DNA of 64,000 bases. Origin: Novosphingobium sp. ERN07 (GTDB lineage: Bacteria > Pseudomonadota > Alphaproteobacteria > Sphingomonadales > Sphingomonadaceae). The notes beneath the pieces were generated by a model. The model saw nothing but the letters and a program-made list of their open reading frames with translations. It was not told the origin of the DNA and made no database searches. Location: assembly GCF_012641335.1 (NCBI RefSeq), contig NZ_JABAID010000005.1, positions 124,001 to 188,000 of the forward strand, written 5' to 3'. Both the position numbers and the translations under genes were made by a program. Shown piece after piece: positions 63,133 to 64,000 of the stretch (within the stretch, counting starts at the first letter, position 1; each line of letters begins with the position of its first letter).

Positions 63133-64000
63133 ATGAGCGAACAGGATCAAAAGCCGCAGAGCTACAGCTACGCCCAGGCCGGCGTGAACATCGCCGCAGG
63201 CAATGCGCTGGTGAAGGCCATCGGCCCCCTTGCCAAGTCCACCGCCCGCCCCGGCGCGGACGCGGAACTTGGTGGTTTCGGCGGTTTCTTCGATCTCAAG
63301 GCAGCAGGGTATAAAGACCCGTTGCTGGTCGCGGGCAACGATGGCGTCGGCACCAAGGTAAAGCTGGCGATCGATCATGACCGGCACGACCAGATCGGCA
63401 TCGATCTTGTCGCCATGTGCGTGAACGATCTGATCGTTCAGGGGGCCGAACCACTGTTTTTCCTCGATTATTTCGCCACGGGCCGCCTCGACAACGGCGT
63501 GGCCGAACGTGTCGTTGCGGGCATTGCGGATGGTTGCCGTATCGCCGGATGCGCGCTGATCGGCGGCGAAACCGCCGAAATGCCGGGCATGTATGCCGAT
63601 GGCGATTATGACCTTGCGGGCTTCTGCGTTGGCGCGGTCGAACGTGGCGAACAGTTGACCGGGGATCGCGTGGCCGCAGGCAACGTCCTGCTCGGACTTG
63701 CATCATCGGGCGTCCATTCCAATGGCTATTCGCTCGTCCGCCGTCTCGCTGCGGACAAAGGCTGGAAGCTGGATCGCCCCGCCCTGTTCGATAACGAACG
63801 CCTGCTGATCGACTATCTGATCGAACCGACCCGGATCTATGTGAAGAGCCTGCTGCCCTTCATCCGCTCCGGCCGGATCAACGCGCTTGCCCACATTACC
63901 GGCGGAGGTTTGCTGGAAAACGTGCCGCGCGTGCTGCCAAAGGGCCTCCACGCACGCATCGATGCCGATAGCTGGGAGCAGAGCCGGTTGATGGCCTTCC
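63133..64000 (+). CDS. purM: phosphoribosylformylglycinamidine cyclo-ligase, N-terminal part (3' end outside window)
   Basis: An ATG at 63133 opens a frame that runs off the window after 289 codons. [50 protein letters not shown] then [28 protein letters not shown] and [16 protein letters not shown] are PurM blocks. It makes aminoimidazole ribotide in purine synthesis. The family is about 350 residues, so some 60 are missing. Confidence 0.97.
   Translation, partial: MSEQDQKPQSYSYAQAGVNIAAGNALVKAIGPLAKSTARPGADAELGGFGGFFDLKAAGYKDPLLVAGNDGVGTKVKLAIDHDRHDQIGIDLVAMCVNDLIVQGAEPLFFLDYFATGRLDNGVAERVVAGIADGCRIAGCALIGGETAEMPGMYADGDYDLAGFCVGAVERGEQLTGDRVAAGNVLLGLASSGVHSNGYSLVRRLAADKGWKLDRPALFDNERLLIDYLIEPTRIYVKSLLPFIRSGRINALAHITGGGLLENVPRVLPKGLHARIDADSWEQSRLMAF

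Overview
The window is a GC-rich, densely packed bacterial chromosome segment. It looks like an alphaproteobacterium of the Sphingomonadales, probably near Novosphingobium; this is inferred from protein style and alphaproteobacteria-typical families (DUF1489, DUF2794, HdaA, the rpmA-GNAT order, the ctaC-ctaD-ctaB-ctaG-ctaE-DUF983-surf1 cluster), not from a database search. I see no tRNA, rRNA, CRISPR array, transposase, prophage or integron. Almost everything is core housekeeping, so novelty is confined to regulatory sites, repeats and a few uncharacterised proteins.

Layout. 1-10 kb: end of a LysR regulator, hisN, an AraC regulator, prs, nadE, an uncharacterised Cys-containing protein behind two Fur-like palindromes, gltX, a cyclophilin and mgtE. 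10-20 kb: DUF1489, then a leftward operon mutY / serine hydrolase / nudC / FrnE-like DsbA, and a divergent rightward run DUF721 / DsbA-like / DsbA-like lipoprotein / smc. 20-26 kb: soxR facing a VOC protein plus arylamine N-acetyltransferase pair across a near-canonical SoxR box, then ubiA, rsmE, gshA and a monooxygenase-fold protein. 25-32 kb: a leftward group holding a large membrane methyltransferase-like protein, bamB, a YfgM-like protein, a glycosyltransferase and a hydrolase; then selO and an astD-like dehydrogenase.

34-46 kb: a glycine-zipper protein, rarD, pyrC, ygfZ, a TetR regulator facing a di-iron-type hydrolase, rpmA/rplU with a GNAT gene, and a tightly overlapped leftward pterin and molybdopterin cluster (folB, FolM-like reductase, moaA, moaD, moaE). 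A methyltransferase and thrC lie upstream of that cluster. 46-53 kb: the aa3-type cytochrome c oxidase cluster on the minus strand (ctaC, ctaD, terminator, ctaB, small protein, ctaG, ctaE, DUF983, surf1), leading towards thrC.

53-64 kb: a rightward chain pyrE, pdxJ, acpS, lepB, AI-2E-family protein, DUF3089, ruvX and two overlapping thioesterase-fold genes; then leftward DUF2794, cysE, hdaA and a DUF2066-like protein; then purM, which runs off the window. Many neighbouring genes share ATGA, GTGA or TGATG stop/start overlaps, which points to translational coupling. Two families of hairpin-forming intergenic repeats recur between genes.
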